33,122 nt of DNA, from positions 1-33,122 of the forward strand of contig USSA01000014.1 in assembly GCA_900557255.1 (NCBI GenBank). Direction: 5' to 3'. Origin of the DNA: an uncultured Prevotella sp. GTDB lineage: Bacteria; Bacteroidota; Bacteroidia; Bacteroidales; Bacteroidaceae. A model generated the notes under the pieces. That model saw only the letters and a program-made list of their open reading frames with translations, did no database searches and had not been told where the DNA came from. The position numbers and the translations under genes are program-made. Of the stretch, positions 1 through 7,473 are shown piece after piece. The stretch's first letter is position 1, and every line of letters begins with the position of its first letter.

Positions 1-35
1 TCCATCCATATAATCACTTTTCTGAATATTTTTTG

Positions 36-43
36 TATTTTTG
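36..43 (+). promoter_or_regulatory. Bacteroidetes -7 element for the rhodanese gene
   Basis: TATTTTTG fits the TAnnTTTG consensus about 80 bases before the start codon at 126. No good TTTG lies 19-20 bases upstream, so the -33 element is weak or absent. The rest of bases 1-125 shows no coding sequence. Confidence 0.4.
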
Positions 44-125
44 CAGATATATTGCAAGAATGTAGGGGTTTGAGCATGGCTTATCCTCCTAGATTATAGG
101 CGCATAATTATTAAAAGATTAGAAA

Positions 126-518
126 ATGAAGAAAATATTTATCATGAGCATTTTAACCATGCTATCAAGCCTGTCTTCTTGTCAGGCGCAAAATAAGGGC
201 TATAAGAGTCTGTCGGCAGATGACTATGAGAAAGCCATCGCTGACACCGCAGTAATCCGTCTCGACGTACGAACCGCAGAGGAGTTTGCCGATGGGCATA
301 TTCGTGGCGCAATCAACATTGACGTACTGAAATCAGACTTCGAACAGAAGGCCACTGCCACTCTTCCCAAAAGCAAGACTATCGCCGTGAACTGCCGAAG
401 CGGCAAGCGAAGCAAAAATGCCGCAGCTATATTGACAAAGAACGGCTATCAGGTAATAGAACTCGATTCCGGCTTTATTGGCTGGCAGGCAGCAGGAAAA
501 GAAATCGTAAAGGAGTAA
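126..518 (+). CDS. Rhodanese-like domain lipoprotein
   Basis: A 130-residue single-domain rhodanese. The N-terminus is a lipoprotein signal with lipobox LSSC and the lipidated Cys at residue 19, so the protein should sit in the envelope facing the periplasm. The domain spans about residues 28-128. LDVRTAEEFADGHIRGAINI matches the conserved rhodanese CH2 region, and the active-site loop is CRSGKRS with the persulfide-carrying cysteine at residue 90. The family moves sulfane sulfur to thiol acceptors, but the substrate cannot be read from sequence and such small lipoproteins are mostly uncharacterised. It appears monocistronic and converges on the MFS gene. The ATG at 126 is the only start that keeps the signal peptide intact. 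Confidence 0.9.
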   Translation: MKKIFIMSILTMLSSLSSCQAQNKGYKSLSADDYEKAIADTAVIRLDVRTAEEFADGHIRGAINIDVLKSDFEQKATATLPKSKTIAVNCRSGKRSKNAAAILTKNGYQVIELDSGFIGWQAAGKEIVKE

Positions 519-643
519 TTGAAATAATCTGATGAAACAGAAAGATTTTTTCTCCGCCATTGGCAGGATGCGCTCGACACCATCGCAACAGAAGCATCAG
601 GCGCATCACGCAGATATCTCAGCGGTCTTATGTATTTAATTTC

Positions 644-1849
644 CTACCATTTGTGGAGGTGGTTTTTGGGCTTGCCATTAGGCTTGATGCAGTTTATGAG
701 CAAGGAAGCCACGGTAAAAGCAACCCCTACCCCCACTACGCCAGTCCATCCATAATGCTGCCAGGACAGGCCAGAAACGAAAGTTCCGGCAGAACCACCC
801 AGGAAATAAATGGTCATATAAACGGTATTGATACGGTTGATGGCAGATGCGTCAAGGGCTACTACGCTGGTCTGGTTCGACAAATGGATGCATTGCATAC
901 CGGCATCAATCAGCAAGATGGCTATTATTATCCACAAGTAGCTGTCATTCCCCAAAAATGCCAGCAGCCAGGCAACCAACAAGACGCATCCTCCGGCAAC
1001 AGAGAAGAACCTTGCACCATACTTTTGGACGTAGCCGCTGATGAAGACCACCGTAGATGCACCTGCCAGTCCGCACAAACCGAGAGCTCCAATCATGTCG
1101 TCGCCAGCAAAGAAAGGCGCCTGCTTCATCCGGAAGGCCAGGCAACTCCATAAGGCGAAGAAAGAACCATACGCCAATGCCGCCCTTAGCGACGCAATTT
1201 GCAAGTATGGGTATTTGAGGAGCAGGCGCAACAATGATTTCATCAACCCTGCATAGTTTTCCCGCGAACGGGCAGACAACTCTGGCAGCATCCCGTGAAT
1301 GAGCAGAAAACATCCGAGCATAAACACACTAGCCACAAGATAAACAGAACGCCATCCCCATTCGTCGGCCAGCAGGCCGCTGAAGACACGTGAACCTAGA
1401 ATGCCTACGAGCAGGCAGGATTGTATGATTCCCACATTGCGCACCTTGCGTGAAGGCGTGGAATGATAAGACACCAGCGGGATGAAGAACTGCGGCATTA
1501 CCGAAGATGCGCCAGCAACCAGGGATGCGCCCCACACCCAATAGATGTTCGGAGCAAGGGCTATGGCAAGCAAGGCGCACAAAGAAATGATGTAATTGGC
1601 CTGTATCAGTTTCTTTCGTGAATCCAGATCACCAAGCGGAATGACAAATACAAGTCCTACCACATAGCCTATCTGGGTCAAGGTAGCTACCATGCTGGCA
1701 GAAAAGTCTGATACCGCAAACTCTTTTGCCATACTGCCCAGCAAGGGCTGGTTGTAATAGCAGTTGGCAACGGAAAGTCCGGTAGCTACTGCCATCAGAG
1801 CCAGCAGAGGTGCCGGAATACCTTGGTTCTCTCTCAATTCATACTTCAT
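644..1849 (-). CDS. MFS transporter, probable drug/metabolite efflux
   Basis: A 401-residue, 12-TM major facilitator protein, normal length for the family. Near the N-terminus SVANCYYNQPLLGSMA resembles a segment common in the YdhP/arabinose-efflux-like MFS group, and GDLDSRKKLI is the loop 2-3 motif A region. I chose ATG 1849 (MKYELRENQ) because GAGAGG lies just upstream; an ATG ten codons earlier would overlap the SMR gene. It follows the SMR gene by about 16 bases, so the two are probably co-transcribed. The shared divergent region with a Crp-type regulator suggests that regulator controls both. The substrate is unknown. Confidence 0.85.
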   Translation of the reverse strand: MKYELRENQGIPAPLLALMAVATGLSVANCYYNQPLLGSMAKEFAVSDFSASMVATLTQIGYVVGLVFVIPLGDLDSRKKLIQANYIISLCALLAIALAPNIYWVWGASLVAGASSVMPQFFIPLVSYHSTPSRKVRNVGIIQSCLLVGILGSRVFSGLLADEWGWRSVYLVASVFMLGCFLLIHGMLPELSARSRENYAGLMKSLLRLLLKYPYLQIASLRAALAYGSFFALWSCLAFRMKQAPFFAGDDMIGALGLCGLAGASTVVFISGYVQKYGARFFSVAGGCVLLVAWLLAFLGNDSYLWIIIAILLIDAGMQCIHLSNQTSVVALDASAINRINTVYMTIYFLGGSAGTFVSGLSWQHYGWTGVVGVGVAFTVASLLINCIKPNGKPKNHLHKW

Positions 1850-1865
1850 TTTTCGCCTCTCTTTT

Positions 1866-2192
1866 TTAATATGACACAATCTTCAATCCAATCAAGGAAG
1901 CAATGAGCGTGAAGAGGAAGAAAAGCCTGATGGGAGTGGCTGGTTCCTTGAAAACGAATATTCCTATCAAAACCGTACCCACTGCCCCGATGCCTGTCCA
2001 GATGGCGTAGGCAGTGCCCAAAGGCAAAGTCTGCACCGCCTTGGCGAGAAAAGCCATGCTCAGAATGGTGGAAGCAAGGAAACCGCTCCCCCACAGATAA
2101 AACCAAATTCCTGATGCTGCTCTCGCTTTTCCCAAGCAGAACGTGAGGCTCACCTCAAATAATCCTGCGAACAATAAAATTATCCAATTCAT
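1866..2192 (-). CDS. Small multidrug resistance (SMR) family transporter
   Basis: A 108-residue protein with four predicted TM helices, the standard SMR size. The essential membrane glutamate of the family is present at residue 13 (GLFEV), and the TM3 signature GTAYAIWTGIGAVGTV matches SugE/Gdx-like members closely. The tryptophan that usually follows the glutamate by three residues in guanidinium exporters is leucine here, so a guanidinium substrate should not be assumed; a quaternary-ammonium or other cation is equally possible. No guanidine riboswitch is visible in the leader. It is first in a two-gene unit with the MFS gene, divergent from the Crp-type regulator. Confidence 0.88.
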   Translation of the reverse strand: MNWIILLFAGLFEVSLTFCLGKARAASGIWFYLWGSGFLASTILSMAFLAKAVQTLPLGTAYAIWTGIGAVGTVLIGIFVFKEPATPIRLFFLFTLIASLIGLKIVSY

Positions 2193-2253
2193 ATTTATTA
2201 ATTTATTTGTTTGTTATATTTATTAATTCATTTTATAATTTTAAATTCGGGTG

Positions 2254-2261
2254 CAAAAGTA
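2254..2261 (-). promoter_or_regulatory. -7 element for the SMR-MFS operon
   Basis: Reading the minus strand, TACTTTTG fits TAnnTTTG about 60 bases upstream of the SMR start codon. It is followed by GCACCCGAAT, a sequence also found just after the -7 element before the GNAT gene at 21.4 kb. The TTTTGCA repeats at 2283-2320 lie just upstream, where a regulator could act. Confidence 0.5.
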
Positions 2262-2282
2262 AGCAAAAAAAAACTAAAAGCT

Positions 2283-2368
2283 TTTTGCATTTGACAAAAA
2301 CGGATTTTGCATTTGCAAAAAAATAACCATTTACTTTCGTTTTCGTGCAAAATTTTATAATTTTGCAC
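2283..2368. promoter_or_regulatory. Cluster of TTTTGCA inverted repeats, candidate operators
   Basis: Three related sites lie in the divergent region. The first, 2283-2299, is TTTTGCA followed by an imperfect partner. The second, 2305-2320, is a perfect TTTTGCA-TT-TGCAAAA palindrome. The third has perfect 10-bp arms, GTGCAAAATT (2345-2354) and AATTTTGCAC (2359-2368), around a 4-base centre. The third contains TAATTTTG at 2358-2365, a -7 element for the regulator gene at 2392, so occupancy would block its promoter. Dyad symmetry suits a dimeric Crp-family protein, but the site is not the classical Crp or Fnr box. Binding is inference. Confidence 0.55.
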
Positions 2369-2391
2369 ACCAAATACAGCAAAAAAAGAAT

Positions 2392-2961
2392 ATGGATATA
2401 AAAGAAATCATTAATAAGAGATACGCCATGCCGGATGCGTCTTTGGACAAATTGCAGCGATGCTTAACGGAAGTTTCATATCCCAAAGGATTCCGGGTGT
2501 TGGAAAGAGGTAAGGTGGAGAAGAACATCTTTTTCATCAAGAAAGGCATTGTCCGCGCATATACTTCAGTGGACGGAAAGGAAATTACCTTTTGGTTTGG
2601 CAAAGAGGGAGCGACTATTGTCTCCTTGAAAGGCTATGTGAACGACGAGCCAGGATATGAGACGATGGAGTTGATGGAAGATTCGGTTTTATATAAATTG
2701 GAAAGAAAACAGCTGAAAGAGTTGTTCTTGGATGATTTACACATCGCCAATTGGGGGCGGCGTTATGCAGAGATGGAGCTGCTTGCCACCGAGGAACGAC
2801 TGATTTCCATGCTATCCGCCATCGCTTCGGAAAGGTACAAGGAGCTGCTGGAGAAAGAACCAGACTTATTACAAAGGTTGCCATTGGGAAGCATCGCCAC
2901 CTATTTAGGTGTAACGCAGGCAAGCCTGAGCCGGATTAGGGCAAAAATCACACAGCCGTAA
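2392..2961 (+). CDS. Crp/Fnr-family transcriptional regulator
   Basis: A 189-residue protein with an N-terminal cyclic-nucleotide-binding-type beta barrel (about residues 20-115; FFIKKGIVRAYTSVDGKEIT is typical) and a short C-terminal winged helix, whose recognition region is GSIATYLGVTQASLSRIRAK near the end. No four-cysteine Fnr cluster is visible, so oxygen sensing through an iron-sulfur centre is unlikely. The ligand is unknown; many Bacteroidetes paralogs lack canonical cAMP-contact residues. It is divergently transcribed from the SMR-MFS pair, with palindromes in between and over its own -7 element, suggesting autoregulation and control of efflux. Start ATG 2392 follows an A-rich stretch. 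Confidence 0.88.
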   Translation: MDIKEIINKRYAMPDASLDKLQRCLTEVSYPKGFRVLERGKVEKNIFFIKKGIVRAYTSVDGKEITFWFGKEGATIVSLKGYVNDEPGYETMELMEDSVLYKLERKQLKELFLDDLHIANWGRRYAEMELLATEERLISMLSAIASERYKELLEKEPDLLQRLPLGSIATYLGVTQASLSRIRAKITQP

Positions 2962-3083
2962 TCCGAATCATCATCCACCATGAGCAGCCTGTGCTGATGA
3001 CGCATTTACACATTCCTTTCGCATATCAGGAAGCTAAGTTTAGCAAGTGGTTTAAGTACGGGCTGAAGGCCCAAAGCAAAAAA

Positions 3084-3116
3084 AATCCCAGTCAGGATAA
3101 AACCTTGACTGGGATT
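3084..3116. terminator. Bidirectional rho-independent terminator
   Basis: Perfect stem ATCCCAGTCA (3085-3094) with TGACTGGGAT (3106-3115). The A-run at 3077-3085 becomes a U-tract on the minus strand, so it best serves the small secreted-protein gene ending at 3167. The other flank TCTTATTT is weaker. Otherwise 2962-3166 shows nothing recognisable. Confidence 0.8.
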
Positions 3117-3166
3117 CTTATTTAAAATCTCTCTCTCTCTTATTTTTCTCATCTATAAAAAGATGA

Positions 3167-3520
3167 TTACTTCAAACCACGGTTGATAAGGGTTGTGTTG
3201 AGAAGCATCACGTACTTACGATACTGACTGTCGTTCAAGATAACGTGCATGTACTTGAGATCCTTCAAAACTGCCTTGTCAATCATTGCAGAACGATCCT
3301 CACCCTTTGCTGTTGCAGCATTCATCATGTCTGCGGTGAAGTTCTTGTGTACATCAGCTACAGCCTCTACCTGGTCGATGTTCAAGCTCAAAGCATCAGC
3401 CAAGCTAGACATCTTTACATTCATGTTGTAAGCTGCTGTTGCATTTGTCTCCTCTTCTGCTGCGAAAGTAGTTGTTGCCATTGCAAACATAGCTACTGCT
3501 AATACCATAATCTTCTTCAT
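3167..3520 (-). CDS. Small secreted helical protein of unknown function
   Basis: A 117-residue product from ATG 3520, preceded by AAAGGTAAAAAG. Residues 1-20 or so form a Sec signal peptide ending near TTTFAA; there is no lipobox cysteine, so the mature protein should be soluble in the periplasm or exported. The mature part is alanine-rich and predicted helical, ending in SQYRKYVMLLNTTLINRGLK; I recognise no catalytic motif. An upstream in-frame start at 3559 would add a charged extension before the signal peptide and is less likely. It has its own promoter and terminator, so it is probably monocistronic. Similar small proteins occur in Prevotella, from memory, without known function. Confidence 0.75.
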   Translation of the reverse strand: MKKIMVLAVAMFAMATTTFAAEEETNATAAYNMNVKMSSLADALSLNIDQVEAVADVHKNFTADMMNAATAKGEDRSAMIDKAVLKDLKYMHVILNDSQYRKYVMLLNTTLINRGLK

Positions 3521-3615
3521 AATCTTTTTACCTTTCTTTACTTTGTGAGTCCTGCACATCCGTAGACGCCGGCTCTGTTAAACATTATCCTATAGTCTTT
3601 TTCTTTAAGACGCTG

Positions 3616-3647
3616 CAAAGATATGAACTTTTATCTGTGTGCGCAAA
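3616..3647 (-). promoter_or_regulatory. Promoter of the small secreted-protein gene
   Basis: On the minus strand TTTG (3644-3647) is followed 20 bases later by TATCTTTG (3616-3623), a near-ideal Bacteroidetes -33/-7 pair. The untranslated leader to ATG 3520 would be about 90 bases. The gene-free stretch 3521-3848 also holds the inverted repeat at 3733-3765 and the promoter at 3812; nothing else is evident in it. Confidence 0.7.
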
Positions 3648-3732
3648 CATTTCTTGGGATATTTTCAGTTTTCTGCCTATTTCTTGACTTAAATCAACAA
3701 CCATACACCGAAATAGGCGTCAGAACGTTAGA

Positions 3733-3765
3733 GATATTACATTTTCTCTATCATTTTGTAATATC
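3733..3765. repeat. Inverted repeat with 9-bp arms
   Basis: GATATTACA (3733-3741) and TGTAATATC (3757-3765) are perfect complements separated by 15 bases, ending about 47 bases upstream of the -7 element of the coiled-coil/SlyD/aroC unit. It could be a regulator site or a weak hairpin; the low GC argues against a strong terminator. Confidence 0.4.
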
Positions 3766-3811
3766 ATCGAAAAAAAAGCCCTTTTTCTTCGTTTATACCA
3801 ATTATTATTTG

Positions 3812-3819
3812 TACCTTTG
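3812..3819 (+). promoter_or_regulatory. -7 element for the coiled-coil/SlyD/aroC unit
   Basis: TACCTTTG matches TAnnTTTG and lies 30 bases upstream of the start codon at 3849. The -33 region is only TTCGTTT, an imperfect match. Confidence 0.55.
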
Positions 3820-3848
3820 CAAAAGATTCAACCTATAAAACAAGCAAA

Positions 3849-4133
3849 ATGGTACAGGAAAATCATATAGACAAGGCACTCGCCTTTATGGAAAGTCTCG
3901 AGAAACTGGGCAACCAGCTCAAGGCGGCTGAGGAACACCAGAAACAGCTCATCGCCCGAATGCTGGATCTCAAGAAAGAGAATCTGACCGACAGCGAGGA
4001 ATATGCTGAACTCTCGCAGAAGAGCAAAAGTCTGCAGGACATCATCGACAAATGGCGCCCTATCTATCTGGAGCGCATGGAGATGGTAAAGAGCGTAAGC
4101 ATTCAGAAAAGAAAAAGAAATAATAAAAAATAA
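3849..4133 (+). CDS. Small coiled-coil protein of unknown function
   Basis: A 94-residue highly charged protein, almost entirely helical, with heptad-like spacing of hydrophobic residues from about residue 10 to 70 and a very basic end (QKRKRNNKK). It has no signal peptide and is expected to be cytoplasmic. I recognise no family. Its stop is only 8 bases before the SlyD-like gene, so the two are almost certainly co-transcribed and may be translationally linked. A role as a partner or small nucleic-acid-binding protein is conceivable from the basic tail, but nothing in the sequence proves it. Confidence 0.75.
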   Translation: MVQENHIDKALAFMESLEKLGNQLKAAEEHQKQLIARMLDLKKENLTDSEEYAELSQKSKSLQDIIDKWRPIYLERMEMVKSVSIQKRKRNNKK

Positions 4134-4141
4134 ATATAGAA

Positions 4142-4744
4142 ATGGAAACAAACAACAAAAACAAGTTTATTGTAGTTTCATACGCACTGTATGATGTAAC
4201 TAATGGTGACAACGGCGAGGAGATGCTCATCGAGCGCACAACCGACGAGCGTCCGTTCATCTTCATCAGCGGTATGGGTGTTACCCTGCCAGCTTTCGAA
4301 GAGAAGGTGGTAGACCTGGCTAAAGGTGAAGAGTTCGACTTCCAGCTGGACCCAGAGCAGGCTTACGGACAGCACTATGATGAGCGCGTACTGGAGCTCG
4401 ACAAGCAGATTTTTACCATCAACGGCCAGTTTGATGCACAGCACGTACAGGTAGGCGCTATCATCCCATTGCAGAACGAGGATGGCAACCACTTCAACGC
4501 TGTAGTGAAGAACATCAGCGATACAAAGGTAACCTGCGACCTGAATCACCCATTGGCTGGCTTGAAGCTCAACTTCTGCGGTCAGATTCTCGAGAGCCGC
4601 GAGGCTACTGCTGAGGAGATTGCCAAGATGGCTCAGATGATCAGCGGCGAAGGTGGCGGCTGCTCAGGCGGCTGCGACAACTGCGGCAGCGACTGCAAGG
4701 ATGGCAACTGTGAAGGTGGTTGCGAAAGCGGCTGCAACAAGTAA
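4142..4744 (+). CDS. SlyD-like FKBP-type peptidyl-prolyl isomerase with Cys-rich tail
   Basis: A 200-residue cytoplasmic protein of SlyD architecture: an FKBP half at the N-terminus ([20 protein letters not shown], with [20 protein letters not shown]), the insert-in-flap chaperone domain (about 75-125), and return to FKBP ([17 protein letters not shown]). The tail from about residue 169 is Gly/Cys-rich with seven cysteines (174, 178, 181, 185, 190, 194, 198), analogous to the metal-binding His/Cys tail of E. coli SlyD but with no histidine. SlyD binds nickel and other soft metals and aids folding; here a thiolate-only site suggests binding of Zn, Cu or similar metals, which is inference. It lies between a coiled-coil gene and aroC. 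Confidence 0.88.
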   Translation: METNNKNKFIVVSYALYDVTNGDNGEEMLIERTTDERPFIFISGMGVTLPAFEEKVVDLAKGEEFDFQLDPEQAYGQHYDERVLELDKQIFTINGQFDAQHVQVGAIIPLQNEDGNHFNAVVKNISDTKVTCDLNHPLAGLKLNFCGQILESREATAEEIAKMAQMISGEGGGCSGGCDNCGSDCKDGNCEGGCESGCNK

Positions 4745-4770
4745 TAAATACCTTTATAATATATAAGGTA

Positions 4771-5895
4771 ATGAGGAATACATTTGGCAATCTTTTCACT
4801 CTCACTACGTTTGGAGAGAGTCATGGAATAGCTGTAGGAGGCGTTATTGACGGATTTCCTGCAGGTATAGAAATTGACATGGACTTTATCCAGAGCGAGC
4901 TGAACCGCCGACGCCCAGGACAGAGCCACATCACTACGGCCAGAAAGGAAGCTGACAAGGTAGAGTTTCTGAGTGGTGTGTTCGAAGGCAAATCAACAGG
5001 AACCCCTATCGGCTTTGAGGTGCGTAACCAGAACCAGCATTCTCAGGACTATGAGAACATGCGCTGTCTCTTCCGCCCTTCTCACGCAGATTTCACCTAT
5101 CATGAGAAGTATGGCGTACGCGATCATCGTGGCGGCGGCCGTTCTTCAGCCCGCATCACTATTGCCCGATGCGTAGGAGGAGCCTTGGCTAAACTTGCCT
5201 TGCGACAGTTGGGCATCAGCATCACGGCTTATACATCACAGGTGGGCAGCATCGCGCTGGAGAAAGATTATCATCTGTATGACCTTAATACCATAGAAGA
5301 TAATCCGGTGCGCTGTCCTGACCAGCAGAAGGCGAAGGCAATGGAAGATCTCATCGCCCAGGTTAAGGCTGACGGCGATACGATTGGTGGAATCATCACT
5401 TGCGTCATCAAGGGTTGCCCGGTAGGATTGGGCGAGCCTGAGTTTGACAAGCTTCATGCCCAACTGGGTGCTGCCATGCTTGGCATTAACGCCGTGAAGG
5501 GTTTTGAATATGGCGAAGGATTTGCCGGAGTTACTGCCCGCGGAAGTGAGCAGAATGATGTCTTTATCCCGAAGGCTGATGCTGCAGAGACGTCAGAAGA
5601 TGCTGCTTTGAATCAGGATGTTGCTGCCCGTATTACAACAAAGAGCAATCATAGCGGAGGAATACAGGGCGGTTTGAGCAATGGTCAGGACATCTATTTC
5701 CGTGTTGCCTTCAAGCCGGTTGCTACTCTACTGATGGAGCAGAATACGGTAGATTTGGAAGGAAATGCCACCACGCTGACTGCCCGCGGCCGTCATGATC
5801 CTTGCGTTTTGCCAAGAGCCGTGCCGGTGGTTGAAGCCATGGCAGCCATGGTGATTCTGGATAACTATCTCTTGAATAAAACAATAAAACTTTAA
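4771..5895 (+). CDS. aroC: Chorismate synthase
   Basis: A 374-residue enzyme that converts 5-enolpyruvylshikimate 3-phosphate to chorismate using reduced FMN, the last step of the shikimate pathway in the cytoplasm. The N-terminal signature [14 protein letters not shown] carries the conserved active-site histidine, [17 protein letters not shown] is the second signature, and the third region near the C-terminus includes [21 protein letters not shown] chose ATG 4771 (MRNTFGNLF), with AAGG just upstream; a start at 4720 would overlap the SlyD gene and add 17 unrelated residues. It lies 26 bases after the SlyD stop, probably in the same transcript. Confidence 0.97.
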   Translation: MRNTFGNLFTLTTFGESHGIAVGGVIDGFPAGIEIDMDFIQSELNRRRPGQSHITTARKEADKVEFLSGVFEGKSTGTPIGFEVRNQNQHSQDYENMRCLFRPSHADFTYHEKYGVRDHRGGGRSSARITIARCVGGALAKLALRQLGISITAYTSQVGSIALEKDYHLYDLNTIEDNPVRCPDQQKAKAMEDLIAQVKADGDTIGGIITCVIKGCPVGLGEPEFDKLHAQLGAAMLGINAVKGFEYGEGFAGVTARGSEQNDVFIPKADAAETSEDAALNQDVAARITTKSNHSGGIQGGLSNGQDIYFRVAFKPVATLLMEQNTVDLEGNATTLTARGRHDPCVLPRAVPVVEAMAAMVILDNYLLNKTIKL

Positions 5896-5977
5896 TTAGT
5901 GATTAATTAGTAGTGATTAGTGATTAACAAACTAATCACTACCAATTAATAACTAATAACTAATCACTAATAACTAC
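5895..5977. repeat. Heptad-repeat inverted repeat between aroC and nth
   Basis: The gap between the convergent genes is built of 7-base units: TAGTGAT-type on the left, and ACTAATC, ACTAATA and ACTACCA on the right up to 5977. Arms 5895-5921 and 5931-5957 pair at 25 of 27 positions around a 9-base loop. The hairpin is very AT-rich and lacks a clean U-tract, yet it lies where a bidirectional terminator would be expected. The left arm overlaps the last base of the aroC stop codon. Confidence 0.75.
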
Positions 5978-6625
5978 CTAAAGTTTGCTGTCCTTCAGCA
6001 GTTTTGGACAATATTCATTAAAAAAGCATTTATCGCAGAGCGGTTTCGTACTCTTGCAAATATATCTGCCATGCAGCAGAATCCAATGATGCGCATTCGG
6101 AATATCCTCAGCCGGAATGTGTTTCATCAGATAATCTTCTACTTTTCGGGGCGTATCTGCCGTTTTCGGCACTAAACCCATGCGATGACTCACACGGTAA
6201 ACATGCGTATCCACTGCCATCGTAGCATGACCGAACCATACGGCACGAATCACATTTGCCGTCTTGCGCCCCACTCCTGCCAACTTCTCCAAATCATCCG
6301 CAGCCTCAGGCACCTCACCTCCGAACATCTCAACCAGCTGGCGAGACATTTCAGCAAGATGCTTCGCCTTGGCATTTGGATAACTCACCGAACTGATCAA
6401 CTCATAAATATCTTCCTCGCTCGCCTGTGCCATGTGCTGCGCATCAGGATAACGGGCAAAGAGAGCAGGCGTAACCATGTTGATACGCTTATCGGTGCAT
6501 TGCGCAGAAAGCAAGGTTGCCACCAGAAGCTGAAATGCGCTACCGAACTGCAACTCGGTAGTTACATTCGGCAGCGCAATTCTGAAATGATTCAATATAA
6601 AATCGTATCTTTCCTTACGAAGCAT
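5978..6625 (-). CDS. nth: Endonuclease III (DNA glycosylase/AP lyase)
   Basis: A 215-residue enzyme that excises oxidised pyrimidines and cleaves the abasic site in base-excision repair. The helix-hairpin-helix LAGVGRKTANVI carries the catalytic lysine at residue 121, and the catalytic aspartate is residue 139 in AVDTHVYRV, one residue off the E. coli numbering. The C-terminal 4Fe-4S loop is intact: Cys190, 197, 200 and 206, spacing C-x6-C-x2-C-x5-C. Its start is five bases after the stop of the OmpH-like gene, so it is the last gene of a three-gene minus-strand operon. The partners share no obvious function with DNA repair. Confidence 0.97.
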   Translation of the reverse strand: MLRKERYDFILNHFRIALPNVTTELQFGSAFQLLVATLLSAQCTDKRINMVTPALFARYPDAQHMAQASEEDIYELISSVSYPNAKAKHLAEMSRQLVEMFGGEVPEAADDLEKLAGVGRKTANVIRAVWFGHATMAVDTHVYRVSHRMGLVPKTADTPRKVEDYLMKHIPAEDIPNAHHWILLHGRYICKSTKPLCDKCFFNEYCPKLLKDSKL

Positions 6626-6630
6626 TTCTC

Positions 6631-7242
6631 TTACTTTTTAGCAGGAGCAGCCTCCTCTTTCTTCAGCTTTCCCTTGTAAGCCTTGTTCAAGCCGGAAATC
6701 ACCTCTTTTGTAATATCATAAGCCTTGTCAGCATAGAGCAGATTATCGCCGCTCTTAGAGAAGATGATACTATACTTCTTGTCCTTGTTGTAGCGGGCAA
6801 GATAGTTGGCAATGCTGTCGTGGAGCGCCTTGTTGTACTTCTCCTGCTCAGCAGCAAACTCGTTGCTCAAGCGCTGCTGCAAGCCCTGCAGGTCGTTGTT
6901 CTGCTTCTGCAGTCCAGCCTGGATAGCCTCAGCCTGCTCGCGAGTGTAAGCATTCTGCTGAACCTTCTGCTGGAAATTAGCTGCTGCAGCCTGAAGCTGC
7001 TGACCCTTCTGCGCAATAGTAGCCTGAATGTTCTGACCCTTCTTCTCCAAGATAGAAGAATACTCCTTAGCAAAGGTATACTGAGTCATGATAGAGTCTA
7101 CCTCTACATAAGCAATCTTCAATTCAGCAGGAGCCTTGCTCTCTGACTTAGCCTCTACCTGAGGCTGAGATTTGTTGCATGATGCCAATGACAGGGCAGC
7201 AACAGCTGCAATTGCCACTGAACTCAAAATGTTCTTTCTCAT
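6631..7242 (-). CDS. OmpH/Skp-family periplasmic chaperone-like lipoprotein
   Basis: A 203-residue protein with a lipoprotein signal peptide (lipobox LASC, Cys22), a short start of the Skp fold (LKIAYVEVDSIMTQYTFAKE), a long Gln/Ala-rich coiled coil from about residue 60 to 140 that forms the Skp tentacles, and the closing strand-helix region (YSIIFSKSGDNLLYADKAYD). Skp proteins hold unfolded outer-membrane proteins in the periplasm. Unlike E. coli Skp, which is soluble, this copy appears lipid-anchored, which I believe is common for Bacteroidetes paralogs. It is the middle gene of the operon with the small membrane protein and nth. The C-terminus is Lys/Ala-rich. Confidence 0.88.
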   Translation of the reverse strand: MRKNILSSVAIAAVAALSLASCNKSQPQVEAKSESKAPAELKIAYVEVDSIMTQYTFAKEYSSILEKKGQNIQATIAQKGQQLQAAAANFQQKVQQNAYTREQAEAIQAGLQKQNNDLQGLQQRLSNEFAAEQEKYNKALHDSIANYLARYNKDKKYSIIFSKSGDNLLYADKAYDITKEVISGLNKAYKGKLKKEEAAPAKK

Positions 7243-7272
7243 TTTTCTATCATATTATATTATTACTATTTT

Positions 7273-7467
7273 CTAATAAGCCTTGTTGGCTTCCCTTGCC
7301 TCGCGGTCCTGATCCACCACACAATGAATGCCCTGCTTGCGCAAGCCCGGATTGTCGTGCACATGCTGGGAAGAGAACTTGCCGTTCTTCTTAAAAATCA
7401 ACTTTACGCAAAATAATGCCATGCAAATAGCAATTATTAACACGCTTAATAACATTAATTTTATCAT
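7273..7467 (-). CDS. Small one-TM membrane protein, conserved in Bacteroidales
   Basis: A 64-residue protein with one N-terminal membrane helix (about residues 3-22) and a short hydrophilic tail ending in QDREAREANKAY. From memory, similar proteins with a TM helix followed by a tail with GIHC and QDREAR-type motifs recur in Bacteroides and Prevotella without an assigned function. The single cysteine lies in GIHCVVDQDR. It is the promoter-proximal gene of the nth operon, 30 bases upstream of the OmpH-like gene. The start codon at 7467 lies about 35 bases after the presumed transcription start. Confidence 0.7.
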   Translation of the reverse strand: MIKLMLLSVLIIAICMALFCVKLIFKKNGKFSSQHVHDNPGLRKQGIHCVVDQDREAREANKAY

Positions 7468-7473
7468 TTTTAT

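Noticed and set aside
532..639. A 35-codon open frame (begins MKQKDFFSAI) after the rhodanese gene
   Set aside because: No proper ribosome site at the right distance, no recognisable family, and it lies in a short convergent gap. It could be a decayed gene fragment, but I cannot support that.
560..1153. Long + strand open frame antisense to the MFS gene
   Set aside because: Composition and lack of any domain show it is a shadow of the real minus-strand transporter gene.
2100..2250. Guanidine riboswitch before the SMR gene
   Set aside because: The leader is AT-rich without the conserved GC-rich stems or ACGR motifs.
3623..3838. 71-codon + strand frame with hydrophobic N-terminus
   Set aside because: It starts inside the promoter of the divergent gene, has no ribosome site or family match, and reflects AT-rich intergenic DNA.
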